A stretch of 64,000 nucleotides of DNA from an uncultured Gammaproteobacteria bacterium (GCA_937899415.1 CALBPI010000070.1:1-64000); one strand, 5' to 3'; positions 26,097-35,228 are shown, counted from the first letter of the stretch. Notes: generated from the letters alone by a model not told the origin. Numbers and translations: made by a program.

Positions 26097-27074
26097 CTAG
26101 AACAGCTTGTGCGCGCCCAGCGCGTCGTCGCCGTCCGTGCTCGACAGTGCATGCGTGTAGTGCGCGCGCAGCGTGTCGGCACCCGTACTCGGCGTGGCAT
26201 CGGCATCGTAGCGTTTGGCGTCGGCGTCCCAGACAAGCATTGACTCCGTTGCGTAGTAATGGCCGATGCGGGCGAACTCGGCTTTGGCCGCGAGGGCGGG
26301 AATCACGCGCGACAGCGGCGCCAGCAGAGCAATGGCCACGCGAAACAGCGTAACGGGCACGCGCCTGAAGGTCGCGGGCTTGCCAGCCAGTTCGAACAGC
26401 AGATTGCCCTGATCGAGCGGTGTCACCGCCGCGCCTGGCCCGCCGATGGGCAAGACGGCATTTCGGCGTCCGGCGTCGTCGATACTGTCAACCAGGTAGC
26501 GCGCGAGGTCGCGCTCACTGATCGGCTTGCACGCGGTCTCGGTACCCGTGCCGAACACAAGAAACGCTTTCCCGTCGCGAATGCGCGCCACCTGTCCCGA
26601 GATAGATTTGAAAAATGCGGTTGGGCGGATAATCGTGTAGCCCACTCCTGATGCCATGAGCTCTCGCTCGAAGGCGAGCTTCGCATGCTGGAAGGCCAGG
26701 CGTGGCTTCTGGACACAGAGGGCGGACAACAGGACGAATCGCGACACGCCGAGCGCCGGCGCCAGGTCCAGCAGATTGCGATTGGCGCCGTAGTCGACAC
26801 GCTGCGCGTCATCAGGCGCACCGTTGCGCGAGGCCAGGCACGACACAATGGCGTGCGCATGGATATCAGCTAACGCGTGTTGCAGCGTCGCCGCGTCGGT
26901 CACTTCCGTGACCCGGACTTCGCAGTGCTCAAGTACGTCGGCACCAACGTGGCCGGGATGCGCTCGGACCAGCGCAATCACGTGATAGCCCTCGGCCACG
27001 AGCGCCGCTGCCACGTGTTGGCCGATGTAGCCTGTGGCGCCCGCGAGAACCACGGTCTGTTTCAACGCTGCCAT
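26097..27074 (-). CDS. BciA-like NAD(P)-dependent reductase (atypical SDR)
   Basis: The 325-residue protein has a Rossmann motif GATGYIG at residues 12-18 and a sequence strongly like BciA-type divinyl (proto)chlorophyllide 8-vinyl reductases: VDYGANRNLLDLA, RFVLLSALCVQKPRLAFQ, YTIIRPTAFFKSISGQVARI and the C-terminal YYATESMLVWD. BciA reduces the 8-vinyl group in (bacterio)chlorophyll synthesis. No other pigment gene is in the window, so the true substrate may differ. Start ATG 27074 is chosen because it lies ten residues before the Rossmann motif; ATG 27086 is an alternative. It is divergent from the small coiled-coil gene with 31 bases between starts. Confidence 0.8.
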   Translation of the reverse strand: MAALKQTVVLAGATGYIGQHVAAALVAEGYHVIALVRAHPGHVGADVLEHCEVRVTEVTDAATLQHALADIHAHAIVSCLASRNGAPDDAQRVDYGANRNLLDLAPALGVSRFVLLSALCVQKPRLAFQHAKLAFERELMASGVGYTIIRPTAFFKSISGQVARIRDGKAFLVFGTGTETACKPISERDLARYLVDSIDDAGRRNAVLPIGGPGAAVTPLDQGNLLFELAGKPATFRRVPVTLFRVAIALLAPLSRVIPALAAKAEFARIGHYYATESMLVWDADAKRYDADATPSTGADTLRAHYTHALSSTDGDDALGAHKLF

Positions 27075-27105
27075 ATCGCGCAGCATGCCACGGTACACTG
27101 CGACG

Positions 27106-27594
27106 ATGAATCGAAACGTTTTGTCATGGGTTCTGGGGCTGGTGCTGGCCGCCGGTGTGGTTGCGATCTGGGCGTCGAGAGCCCCGTCGGAGGCACCGCC
27201 GCCGGAGCGGCCTCCATCAACAGAGACGGAACCCGAAACCGGGGCGTCCGAATCGGCGGCAATACCCGCATCCACCGAGGCGGCCACTGCGGGCGTTGCG
27301 ACCTACAGCATTGCCGAGCTGGAGCAAGCGTTGCAGCTCGCCACAGAGCGGCGTGAGCAAGCTGAGCAGGTCCTGGATGAATCCGAGGCCGACGTGGAAC
27401 GGCTCGAGGCCTTTGTCGCCGAGATTCGCGCGCGCGGCGAAGACCCGGCCGACTACGCCGATGAGGGCCTTGAACAGTTCCAGCCGGCCTTCATGCGCTA
27501 TCAACGCGCGTTTGCGGTTTTTGAGGAAGCCGAGTTGGTCGAGCAGGCCGCTCAAGATGCGCTTGCAGAGGCGAGGGCCGCAGCAAACCCTTGA
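27106..27594 (+). CDS. Single-pass membrane protein with coiled coil
   Basis: The 162-residue protein has one membrane helix (SWVLGLVLAAGVVAIWA, about residues 7-23), a Pro/Glu/Thr-rich linker (about 25-65), and a charged helical region from residue 68 (YSIAELEQALQLATERREQAEQ shortened here to its start) to the end that should form a coiled coil. I recognise no family. It lacks a clear cleavage site, so it is probably anchored in the inner membrane facing the periplasm. It is transcribed alone. Confidence 0.65.
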   Translation: MNRNVLSWVLGLVLAAGVVAIWASRAPSEAPPPERPPSTETEPETGASESAAIPASTEAATAGVATYSIAELEQALQLATERREQAEQVLDESEADVERLEAFVAEIRARGEDPADYADEGLEQFQPAFMRYQRAFAVFEEAELVEQAAQDALAEARAAANP

Positions 27595-27595
27595 G

Positions 27596-27628
27596 AAAAA
27601 GCCCGCACGCCAGGGCGGCGTGCGGGCT
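27596..27628 (-). terminator. Rho-independent terminator of the secreted hydrolase gene
   Basis: A perfect 12-bp stem (AGCCCGCACGCC at 27600-27611 with its complement at 27617-27628) and a 5-base loop is followed, on the minus strand, by a run of Ts (the five As at 27596-27600). It lies 23 bases after the hydrolase stop. On the plus strand the hairpin follows the coiled-coil gene stop directly but has no T run, so it acts mainly for the minus strand. Confidence 0.85.
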
Positions 27629-27650
27629 ATCAGGGCTTAGCGCCGCCGGG

Positions 27651-29114
27651 CTATTCAGGCGGGCACAATCCTGTGCGCAGGATGTCGGGCGTCTGGCCTG
27701 TGGAACCCACGGTGTAACGGCAGCCATAGGCCGGGTTCGCTACGGTTGCGGGATCAAGTACATCGTCACCCTCAGGGCGGATGCCCTCGTTAACCCAGAG
27801 CACGAGATCGTCGAACGTCTGTACGAGTTCCTCTGCCGAGAATTCGCAGTGACCAATGGCGCGCGTCGCACGCTGCACGAGCAGGTCATCGCGGCCCCAG
27901 AATGCAGCCTCCTGCGCGTAGATCTGCTGCATCTTGAAGGGCACAAACAGATCGCCGAGCGTGTGCACGCTGAGTACGGGGATCGAAATGAAGCCCGTGA
28001 GTTCAGGGATGCGCTGCAGCTGCAGGAATCGCCGACGGTTGACGTTGCGGTCGCGACCGACGCGCAGCACGAGTTCGTTGAGGATGGCCTCAGCCGAGCT
28101 CTGACCTGGGTCACCATCGAGCTGGAACTGCCGGCGGCGGTTCTCGTAGATGTTGCCCGACACGACGCCGTCAACGGTGCCGTCCGCGCCCCAGAAGCTC
28201 ACCAGCAGCGGCTGGAACACCGGGAAGCCCTGTTCGAAGATCGGCCGTTCGCCACCAGAGATCACGCGTAGCAGGTTCTTCAGATTTTCACCCTGCGGTG
28301 AGAGCTGTGCCGGGAAGCCCGCGCCGTTGTTTGCGAACAGCGTGCCGATCGTCAGCGGTAGTGTCGTCACCGCGTAATTGTCGGGCGGCGGGAACTGCGA
28401 CTGCACGAGTGGATTCACCTCGGCAGCCAGTGCTTCGGCACCAAACTGGTAGTCCGCAAAGTACTCGAACAGCTCGACGTCACCCATGACGCCGCACAGC
28501 GGTGCCGCACCGTCGTATTTGACACCCCCTGAAAGTGCGCCCAGCACACGGACAAAGCGGCGGCACAGACGGCCGCGACGACCTTCCGGGCAACGGTAGT
28601 TCGGGAACATCTCGATAGCTGCGCCCGTGACGTGGCCACCCATGGAGAAGCCGGTGATCAGGGTGCGGTTCGGCTGACCGACTTCGCGCGCAAAAATTCG
28701 TGCCAGGCGGTTGGTGCTTTCCACGCCGTCTTTAACGTCATAGCAATTTTTCGAGTAGCTCGAAGCCGCCCACGCATAGCCGCGCAGCAGGAAGTAGTCG
28801 CGCAATGGCGGATTGTCGACGGTCAGCGGAACGAGTGCGCCCGTGGCTTCGTCGGCGATACAGCCGCGGAAGCCATGCGCGTACATGACGAGATCGCCGT
28901 TCCAGTTGACGGGCACCTCGTAGCGGTAGATTGCTCCGTGGCTGTCGATGTCTTCGACAATGGTTTCGGTGAGACCCGGGATCGGGTCAAAGGATCCGGA
29001 TTCGCCGATTGGAAAGACACGATCGTCTTGCGGGACGCCGGGTTGGTGGCTTGCAGTCGCCGATACGGCGACGAGGCAAGCGGCTGCGGCAAGCAGCCTC
29101 GCTCTTGTTAACAT
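27651..29114 (-). CDS. Secreted alpha/beta-hydrolase
   Basis: From ATG 29114 the product is 487 residues with a signal peptide (RLLAAAACLVAVSATA). It has a hydrolase core: YAHGFRG (oxyanion region, residue 79), nucleophile elbow GFSMGG with Ser157, a probable acid in HTLGDLFVP and the His in AIGHCEFSAEE. A large insert after the elbow contains paired cysteines (YRCPEGRRGRLCRRF, PLCGVMGD), suggesting disulfide bonds in a secreted enzyme. It looks like a tannase/feruloyl-esterase-like or peptidase-like hydrolase; the substrate is unknown. A strong terminator follows. Confidence 0.8.
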   Translation of the reverse strand: MLTRARLLAAAACLVAVSATASHQPGVPQDDRVFPIGESGSFDPIPGLTETIVEDIDSHGAIYRYEVPVNWNGDLVMYAHGFRGCIADEATGALVPLTVDNPPLRDYFLLRGYAWAASSYSKNCYDVKDGVESTNRLARIFAREVGQPNRTLITGFSMGGHVTGAAIEMFPNYRCPEGRRGRLCRRFVRVLGALSGGVKYDGAAPLCGVMGDVELFEYFADYQFGAEALAAEVNPLVQSQFPPPDNYAVTTLPLTIGTLFANNGAGFPAQLSPQGENLKNLLRVISGGERPIFEQGFPVFQPLLVSFWGADGTVDGVVSGNIYENRRRQFQLDGDPGQSSAEAILNELVLRVGRDRNVNRRRFLQLQRIPELTGFISIPVLSVHTLGDLFVPFKMQQIYAQEAAFWGRDDLLVQRATRAIGHCEFSAEELVQTFDDLVLWVNEGIRPEGDDVLDPATVANPAYGCRYTVGSTGQTPDILRTGLCPPE

Positions 29115-29159
29115 AATTTTCCCCCGTACGCGGCCGGTATCCCCCCGGATGTGGCCACG

Positions 29160-29171
29160 GTGCTTAAGCAC
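29160..29171. promoter_or_regulatory. 12-bp palindrome upstream of the secreted hydrolase
   Basis: GTGCTTAAGCAC is a perfect palindrome lying 46 bases before the hydrolase start, in the 140-base gap after the GGDEF-EAL gene. Size and place fit an operator for a dimeric regulator. No regulator can be named from the sequence. Confidence 0.3.
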
Positions 29172-29254
29172 GTTCGCGCACATCATAACGTGTTGTCATG
29201 GGCCCGCAACACAGCGGCCCGTGCGACACGAGCTGCGGTAGCTGCGACAGAGAC

Positions 29255-32200
29255 TTAGCTGGCCTGGAAAAACGGCGTTGGGTTGGCCCCGTCGCGAATG
29301 TCGGCGCGGGCGCCGAACAAGGCAGCGAATTGATCGGCGGGGACGGGTTTGCCGAGCAGGAAACCCTGAACCTCATCGCAACCCAGTCGCGCGAGGCACT
29401 TGAGTTGCGCCTCGGTCTCGACGCCTTCTGCAACGACGGACAAGTTCAGGCCGTGGGCCATGGCAATGATCGCTGCACAAATGGACTGGTCTTCATCGCT
29501 GGTCGTGATGTCGCTGATAAATGCGCGGTCGATCTTGACGGTGTCGAGCTGGAAGCGACGCAGATAGGCGAGCGACGAGTAGCCCGTGCCGAAGTCATCG
29601 ACGGACAGGTGGCAGCCCATGTCACGAAGCGCTTTGAGCGCGGCGCGCGTCTGAGGTGCGTCCTGCATGATCACGGACTCGGTGAGCTCCACATGAATGA
29701 GGCTCGGGTCGATGTCCACCTCTGCGGCAGCAGACTGAATGGTGCGCGCGGGGTTGCCGGTTCGAAACTCCACGCTCGACACATTGACCGCCACAGGAAT
29801 CACGGGCTGGGAGAACTGGTGCCAGATGTCGATCTGGCGTGCGACTGCGTCGATAACCCACCGACCGATCGACTCGATCATCCCTGTTTCTTCCGCGAGC
29901 GCGATGAACCTGTCAGGCATCACGAGTCCGCGCGTCGGGTGCTGCCAGCGAATGAGCGCTTCGGCACCTGTCAGCATCTGACGCTTGATGTCGAACTTGG
30001 GCTGCAGGTGCAGCTCGAACTGGTCTGAGAGGATCGCCTGGCGCAGATCGCGTTCAAGCGTGAGCCTTTCCTTGATGCGCTCAGCGATGTCGTCGGAGTA
30101 CACCAGGCAGCGGCCATTGCCGTCGGTGCGGGCGGCGTGCGCGGCGGCCTGTGCATTCTTGACGAGTGCATCGGCACGGTTGCCGTGGGCTGCGTACCAG
30201 GCCACCCCGACGTTGGTCATGAGTGCGATGCGTTCGCCCTCATCGACTAGGGTCTCGGAGAACCGCTGCACGATATGACCGCCCAGTCGCTCAGCCCGCT
30301 TGCCCGCATTCGCGCCGGCGATGACGACCGCAAACTCGTCGCCGTTAAGGCGCGCCGTCTCAAACAACGTAAGATCGTGGCAGGTACTCGCCACGGTATG
30401 CATGAGTCGGTTGGCGAGCGCCTTCAAGACACGATCGCCGGCACTGTGGCCCAGGCTGTCGCTGATGCGCTGTACGTGGTTGAAGTCGACCGCCAGTATG
30501 GCAACGGTGCCCTCCGAATTGCTGTGCATTTCGATCGCCGTGCGCACCTGCTCAAGGAAGCGCTTGCGGTTGGACAGTCCCGTCACCGGGTCGCTGTGCG
30601 CCAGACGTTCCATTTCGGCGTCGCGCTCGACCTTGCTCCGGTACCAACGCAGCGACAGCCAGGTTGTGAGTGCCAGCAGCAGTGCGTAGCCCGTGTAGGC
30701 CCACCAGGTCGCCCAAGGCGCCGGATGAACGCGCAACGTGAGCAACACGGTGTCGGGTCCCGGGACGCCGGCCGCACTAATGGCGCGCGCGTGCAGTCGG
30801 TACTCACCCTGGGTCAGATTGGTGTAGGTGAAGCGCCGCGCAGTCACAGGTGACACCCAGCCCGCATCGAAGCCTTCGAGTCGGTAGGCGATGCGGTTCT
30901 TCGCGGGATCCACGTAGTCCGGAACGGCCAGCTCAAAGGTAATGATGTCCTGGTCGTGTTTGAGATCGAGCTGCTCCAGGCCTTGCAGCGTCGTCGCGCC
31001 GGCGTAAGCCTGGTTGTCGATTTCGATGGCCGCGAGTCGCACCGACGGTGCCGCGACATCTTCGGAGACGCGCACCGGGATGAACGCGTTAAAGCCGCCC
31101 GCGCCGCCAAAGTACAGTCGCCCGTCAGGGCCGCGATGATGCGCGCCGAAATTGAATTCTTCGCCCTGCAGTCCGTGCCGCGTGTGGAACTTGCGAACCG
31201 AGAGAGTCTTCGGGTCGAAATGCATGAGGCCACTGTTCGAACTCAGCCAGAGGTGGCCACGTGCGTCGGGCTCGATGCCATAGATCACGTTGTCCGACAG
31301 CCCGTCACGCATGGAGATATTGCTGAAGCGCGGACTGGTCAGGTGCGAACCGTCGAGCGGCAGTACGTCGAGGCCGCGTCCCGCGGTGCCGATCCAGAGT
31401 CGTTGCGTGTCCGCATCGTGGTAAACCGCGTAGAGCCGGTTGGCGCTTAGCGTCCTCTCATCGTTTTCACTGGAAAGAAACTGCGTGGTTTTCGCTTCGA
31501 CCGTGTCGTGGAAGAACAGACCGTCGCCATCGGTCGCAAACCAGAGCCCTGTACCGCCATCGCCCACGATCGCTGTAACGCGTGACTGCGCCAGCGTACT
31601 GCCATCTCCGAGACCGCTGTCGAGTCGGTCGACGGCGCCTGTCGCAGCATCAATCCGGTTCGCACCGCCACCGAAAGTACCGACCCAGATCGCACCATCA
31701 ATCGTCTCGAACAGCGACATGACGCCGGCGGCCGAGAGTGTGGCCGGGTCCGCGGGATCGTGCGGGAAGCGCGTGATCTGGCCCGAATCGAGTGCTACCT
31801 CGAGCACGCCATTGGCCATCGTGCCGACCCAAAGCCGGCCGCGGCTGTCGAGCAACAGCGACATGGTTCGCAAACCCGCAAACGTGTCGCCGAACAGCGT
31901 TTCAGCCGGTGTGAGCTCACCGGTCTCAAGCGTGAGTCGCTGCAGCCCTTTACCCATGGTGCCGATCCAGACGTGACCGCGACCGTCGGCGGCGAAAGCC
32001 ACAATGACGCTGTCGGCAAGATCGGACATGCTGTGCAGGCCGAGGGTCCAGCTGCGCGGGTTCCATGCGGCGACGCCTGCACCGCGCGTACCCACCCAGA
32101 GCACGCCGCCCCGATCCTGGAACAGCGTCATGACGTAGCTGCTGCCCAGGCTGCGGGCGTCGTCACGCCGGTTGGCGTAGGTCGTAAAGCGGTTCGCGTT

Positions 32201-33154
32201 TCGGTCGAGCAGACTCAGACCGCCTGCCGTCGCCACCCAAAGTCGTCCATCCGAGTCTTCGAGGATGTCGCGGACGTAGTCGTTGGCCAGTGCGCCCGGG
32301 TTGTCAGCATCGGCGCGATAGCGGCGCAACGTGCCCGATTCGCGGTCGATGGCATTGAGGCCGCCTTCATAAGTGCCCGCCCAGATCACGCCGTCCGACG
32401 TCTCGTGCACGGCAATTACGGTGTTGTCGGAAAGACTCGTGGGGTCGTCTGCATCGTTGACCCAGCGGCGCATGGCACGGCTGCCTGTCTCGCGTGCGTA
32501 AAGGCCTGCACTCGTGGCGAACCACTGCGTACCGCCGGCAGCCTCGATGATGTCGAAGACGGTCGCCGTTGTGGGAATCGCAATGGCCGGGTTCGGATGG
32601 TCGAAGCGTTCGACCTCGCCCGAGGCGACATCGATGCGGTTGAGCCCCGCGTCCCTGGTGCCAACCCAGACGGCACCGCGGCTATCGATATCGAGACTGC
32701 GCACCGCATCGCTCGACAGGCTGTTCGCGTCATCGGCGTCGAATCGGTAGTGCGTGAATTGGGCGGTTTGCTGATCGAAACGGGCTACGCCGCCGCCATC
32801 GGTGGCCAGCCACAGGTCGCCCTGGGTGTCGATCTCGATATCCCAGATGTAGTCATTGTTGAGACCGCCTGGCGCCCCGCGGTCGTAGACAAAGCGCTCC
32901 ACGGTACTGCCGTCGTAACGGTTCAGTCCGCTCTCGGTGGCAACCCAGATAAAGCCGGCGGGGTCCTGTGTGACGCGCGTGACGGTACCTTGCGAGAGAC
33001 CGTCCTCGATGGAGAGGTGGTCGAAAACCATGCGCTGGCTCGCAGTCTGCGAGTAAGCCGCTGACGCGGCGGCAAGACACAGGGTGAGCGTCACCAGGGC
33101 GTAGACGGACCCTGTCGCGCGTTGCCTTACGGCGCTGTGTCGTGAGCGGTTCAT
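29255..33154 (-). CDS. Propeller / Y_Y_Y / GGDEF / EAL transmembrane receptor
   Basis: The 1299-residue protein has a signal sequence and a long periplasmic sensor made of about fourteen Reg_prop repeats (for example GFIWVATESGLNRYD, GDLWLATDGGGVARFD), then a Y_Y_Y domain (near 720-800), one membrane helix (about 812-830), a GGDEF domain (about 848-1010) and an EAL domain (about 1040-1290). The cyclase signature reads NGDEF at 937-941, so cyclase activity is doubtful. The phosphodiesterase motifs are complete: EALIRW at 1065, NVSS, ELTES, DDFGTGYSSLAYL, KIDRAF, AEGVET and QGFLLGKP. I expect a ligand-sensing c-di-GMP phosphodiesterase. The ligand is probably an extracellular polymer or its breakdown product, by analogy with propeller sensors elsewhere. 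Confidence 0.92.
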   Translation of the reverse strand: MNRSRHSAVRQRATGSVYALVTLTLCLAAASAAYSQTASQRMVFDHLSIEDGLSQGTVTRVTQDPAGFIWVATESGLNRYDGSTVERFVYDRGAPGGLNNDYIWDIEIDTQGDLWLATDGGGVARFDQQTAQFTHYRFDADDANSLSSDAVRSLDIDSRGAVWVGTRDAGLNRIDVASGEVERFDHPNPAIAIPTTATVFDIIEAAGGTQWFATSAGLYARETGSRAMRRWVNDADDPTSLSDNTVIAVHETSDGVIWAGTYEGGLNAIDRESGTLRRYRADADNPGALANDYVRDILEDSDGRLWVATAGGLSLLDRNANRFTTYANRRDDARSLGSSYVMTLFQDRGGVLWVGTRGAGVAAWNPRSWTLGLHSMSDLADSVIVAFAADGRGHVWIGTMGKGLQRLTLETGELTPAETLFGDTFAGLRTMSLLLDSRGRLWVGTMANGVLEVALDSGQITRFPHDPADPATLSAAGVMSLFETIDGAIWVGTFGGGANRIDAATGAVDRLDSGLGDGSTLAQSRVTAIVGDGGTGLWFATDGDGLFFHDTVEAKTTQFLSSENDERTLSANRLYAVYHDADTQRLWIGTAGRGLDVLPLDGSHLTSPRFSNISMRDGLSDNVIYGIEPDARGHLWLSSNSGLMHFDPKTLSVRKFHTRHGLQGEEFNFGAHHRGPDGRLYFGGAGGFNAFIPVRVSEDVAAPSVRLAAIEIDNQAYAGATTLQGLEQLDLKHDQDIITFELAVPDYVDPAKNRIAYRLEGFDAGWVSPVTARRFTYTNLTQGEYRLHARAISAAGVPGPDTVLLTLRVHPAPWATWWAYTGYALLLALTTWLSLRWYRSKVERDAEMERLAHSDPVTGLSNRKRFLEQVRTAIEMHSNSEGTVAILAVDFNHVQRISDSLGHSAGDRVLKALANRLMHTVASTCHDLTLFETARLNGDEFAVVIAGANAGKRAERLGGHIVQRFSETLVDEGERIALMTNVGVAWYAAHGNRADALVKNAQAAAHAARTDGNGRCLVYSDDIAERIKERLTLERDLRQAILSDQFELHLQPKFDIKRQMLTGAEALIRWQHPTRGLVMPDRFIALAEETGMIESIGRWVIDAVARQIDIWHQFSQPVIPVAVNVSSVEFRTGNPARTIQSAAAEVDIDPSLIHVELTESVIMQDAPQTRAALKALRDMGCHLSVDDFGTGYSSLAYLRRFQLDTVKIDRAFISDITTSDEDQSICAAIIAMAHGLNLSVVAEGVETEAQLKCLARLGCDEVQGFLLGKPVPADQFAALFGARADIRDGANPTPFFQAS

Positions 33155-33199
33155 GCCATCCCATTCCCAGGGCGCGGGTTCATTCCCGCGCGCCGAAAC

Positions 33200-35098
33200 C
33201 TACTCGTGTGGTGTCCTGCGGGTCGCGTCCTGCGGCGCTGCTGTGGGATCCACACGCTGCCCCCTGATGTAGCCTTGTCCCCAGATGTATCCCTGGCCCC
33301 AAACGTAACTTTGAGCCCAGACATAGCTTTGGCCCCAGATGTAGCCCTGGCCCCAGATGTAGCCCTGCCCCCAGATGTAGCCCTGTCCCCAGACGTAACC
33401 GTCCGATTCCGTGTAATGCGTGCCCTTGGCGTCGACCCAGTAGAAGGAGCCGTCCTCGGCAACGCGCACAGGCCCCACGGGGTGCTGCACACCGTCTTCG
33501 TCCACAAGAACATCATTGCCCTGGTTGGCGCAACCCTCAGCCTTGCTCATGGCGGCGAGATCCGCACGTACGACGCCAGCACCCTGGCGCAGTACACTCT
33601 CAATGTCGGTGCCGTTCTGATTGCTGACGGGCTGTGCCGAATCAATAAGGCGGCATTTCACATCGTCGGGCGACAGCCCCGGATTCATCTCAAGCAACAG
33701 TGCAGCGACGCCGCTCACAACGGCTGCCGATTGCGAGGTGCCCGACATCGCAAAGTGGCTCTGATTCCAGTGCTGCGAGTCCGGATTGCCGAGTGCAATC
33801 GAAGACTGCGACGGCATGCGACCAATGATGTGGCCTCCCGGTGCGATCACTTCAGGCTTTACGAAGCCGGCCGGCGTCGGCCCTGCGCCTGAGAACGTTG
33901 TGACAAAGTCGTCAGTCGGGTCCTTGGGCGTGTAGTTATCGCTGGTCGCGCCCACGGTGATAATCTGCGGCACGTTGCCGGGCACACCGATAGAAAAGTA
34001 GTTGCTACCGTCGTTGCTGGCCGATGCCACCACGACAATGCCCGCGTCCCAGGCCGCCATGACGGCTTGCGCCAGCGGGTCCTGCCAGTAGTACGAGCTC
34101 GGTGCTGCACTCAGTGAGAGGTTGAGCACGCGAATCTTGTGTTGCTCGCGGTTCGTGACCGCCCAATCGATGGCGCGAATCACGCTGGCGTAGGTGCCTT
34201 TACCGTCTGCGTCGAACGCGCGGAGTGCGACGATGCCGGCACCGGGTGCGATGCCTTCGTAGCCCGAATTGTCGAATGCCCAGCGGTTGCTCGCCGCAAC
34301 ACTGGTGACATGCGAGCCGTGACCCGAGTCGTCGCCGACGCCCGTTTTCACGATGGCTGTGGCGCCCGTGGTGTCGACCTCGGCGCGCAGGCGCATGTCG
34401 ATACCGTTGAACATCCACGAGTCCCAGATGCCCGAGTCGACGACAGCGATCGTGACGCCAAGGCCTGTAATGCCCATGGCATGCAGCTCGCGCGCGCCGA
34501 CCTGGTCGGCGTAGGCGGTGTAAGCGCCTGCATCGGCCGAGACGTTCTCGTTGTCACCGAACAGGCCCTGCTGGCCCGCATCTTTGGTGTTGGACAAGTC
34601 GGTCAGGAAGGCGTAGGTGAGCGCCGATATATCCTGCCAGCCGCTCGACGTCGTGGCCGAAGACGTAGCGGACCCGGCCAGCACGTCGCTCGCGGCAGCG
34701 ACCTGCTGGGTTTCCGTTCCGGGTTCGTTACTGTGCTCGGACGTGTCGTTGTCTTTGTCTTTCTTTTTCTTTTTTTTCTTTTTCTTCTTTTTGTCTTTCT
34801 TTTTGCCGCTGGTCTCGACTGGTGTGTCGGCGAACACGGAGACGGATGGCGCCGCCTGCAGTGCAGCAACTTGCTCAGCGGTCAGGTCCGCATCGATCGC
34901 GTTGATGATGGCAAGTTCACCAATCATGAGGCCGTCGACGTCGGCAACCAGCTGCGCGGCAGTGGCCACGGAATCCGCAGAGACGATGTAGCGTGTGGTC
35001 TCGGGAGGTGCGGCATCGTGGTTGAGATGTGTCGTGCCCAGCACGGCTGCCGTAGCGGCGGCGAGAGCGATGACGATGCGGCGTTGTCGTTGTGGCAT
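33200..35098 (-). CDS. Subtilisin-like S8 protease with Lys tract and C-terminal repeats
   Basis: The 632-residue preproprotein has a signal peptide, an I9-like propeptide (about 33-95), then a strikingly basic tract (residues 99-117, nearly all Lys with a few Asp). The catalytic domain (about 200-500) has Asp221 in VVDSGIWD, His260 in DSGHGSHV, the oxyanion Asn362 in SASND and Ser455 in SGTSQSAAV. All triad residues are present, so it should be active. Residues 567-614 are eight six-residue YIWGQG-like repeats. The protein is exported; the Lys tract may bind a polyanion or act as a processing site, and the repeats may be a sorting or binding module. A CRP-type site lies 131 bases upstream. 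Confidence 0.92.
   Translation of the reverse strand: MPQRQRRIVIALAAATAAVLGTTHLNHDAAPPETTRYIVSADSVATAAQLVADVDGLMIGELAIINAIDADLTAEQVAALQAAPSVSVFADTPVETSGKKKDKKKKKKKKKKKDKDNDTSEHSNEPGTETQQVAAASDVLAGSATSSATTSSGWQDISALTYAFLTDLSNTKDAGQQGLFGDNENVSADAGAYTAYADQVGARELHAMGITGLGVTIAVVDSGIWDSWMFNGIDMRLRAEVDTTGATAIVKTGVGDDSGHGSHVTSVAASNRWAFDNSGYEGIAPGAGIVALRAFDADGKGTYASVIRAIDWAVTNREQHKIRVLNLSLSAAPSSYYWQDPLAQAVMAAWDAGIVVVASASNDGSNYFSIGVPGNVPQIITVGATSDNYTPKDPTDDFVTTFSGAGPTPAGFVKPEVIAPGGHIIGRMPSQSSIALGNPDSQHWNQSHFAMSGTSQSAAVVSGVAALLLEMNPGLSPDDVKCRLIDSAQPVSNQNGTDIESVLRQGAGVVRADLAAMSKAEGCANQGNDVLVDEDGVQHPVGPVRVAEDGSFYWVDAKGTHYTESDGYVWGQGYIWGQGYIWGQGYIWGQSYVWAQSYVWGQGYIWGQGYIRGQRVDPTAAPQDATRRTPHE
33257..33400 (-). 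repeat. Eight 18-bp tandem repeats coding YIWGQG units
   Basis: The 144 bases encode eight consecutive hexapeptides (consensus G-Y-[IV]-W-G-Q) with small changes: two units begin with Ser instead of Gly, one has Ala for Gly and one Arg for Trp. The 18-bp units stay in frame and differ mainly at third bases, so the repeat is under protein-level selection and is not a CRISPR or transposon trace. Confidence 0.93.
34745..34804 (-). repeat. Lysine-coding purine tract in the protease gene
   Basis: About 60 bases are almost purely A/G on the coding strand and encode a run of Lys and Asp residues (99-118) between the propeptide and the catalytic domain. The reading frame is continuous through it. 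Such homopurine runs can slip during replication, so length may vary between strains. Confidence 0.85.
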
Positions 35099-35228
35099 GG
35101 CGCAGGGTCCCTGATGAATGGTGCGACGCTGGCGTCCTGCCGGCGCTAACTGTCTGTGATTTGCGACGCATTACAGCAGTTGGCGCATGTCTACGGCCTA
35201 GACGATGTCGTTAATCGCCGGATTTGAG

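Noticed and set aside
31760-33064. A 434-residue open frame on the plus strand
   Set aside because: Antisense to the Reg_prop repeats of the GGDEF-EAL gene; the apparent regularity mirrors those repeats.
33257-33400. Possible CRISPR-like short tandem repeat
   Set aside because: The 18-bp units are contiguous, in frame and encode a regular peptide; there are no spacers.
34745-34804. Frameshift in the protease gene at the purine tract
   Set aside because: Propeptide and catalytic domain are in the same frame on both sides, so the gene is intact as given.
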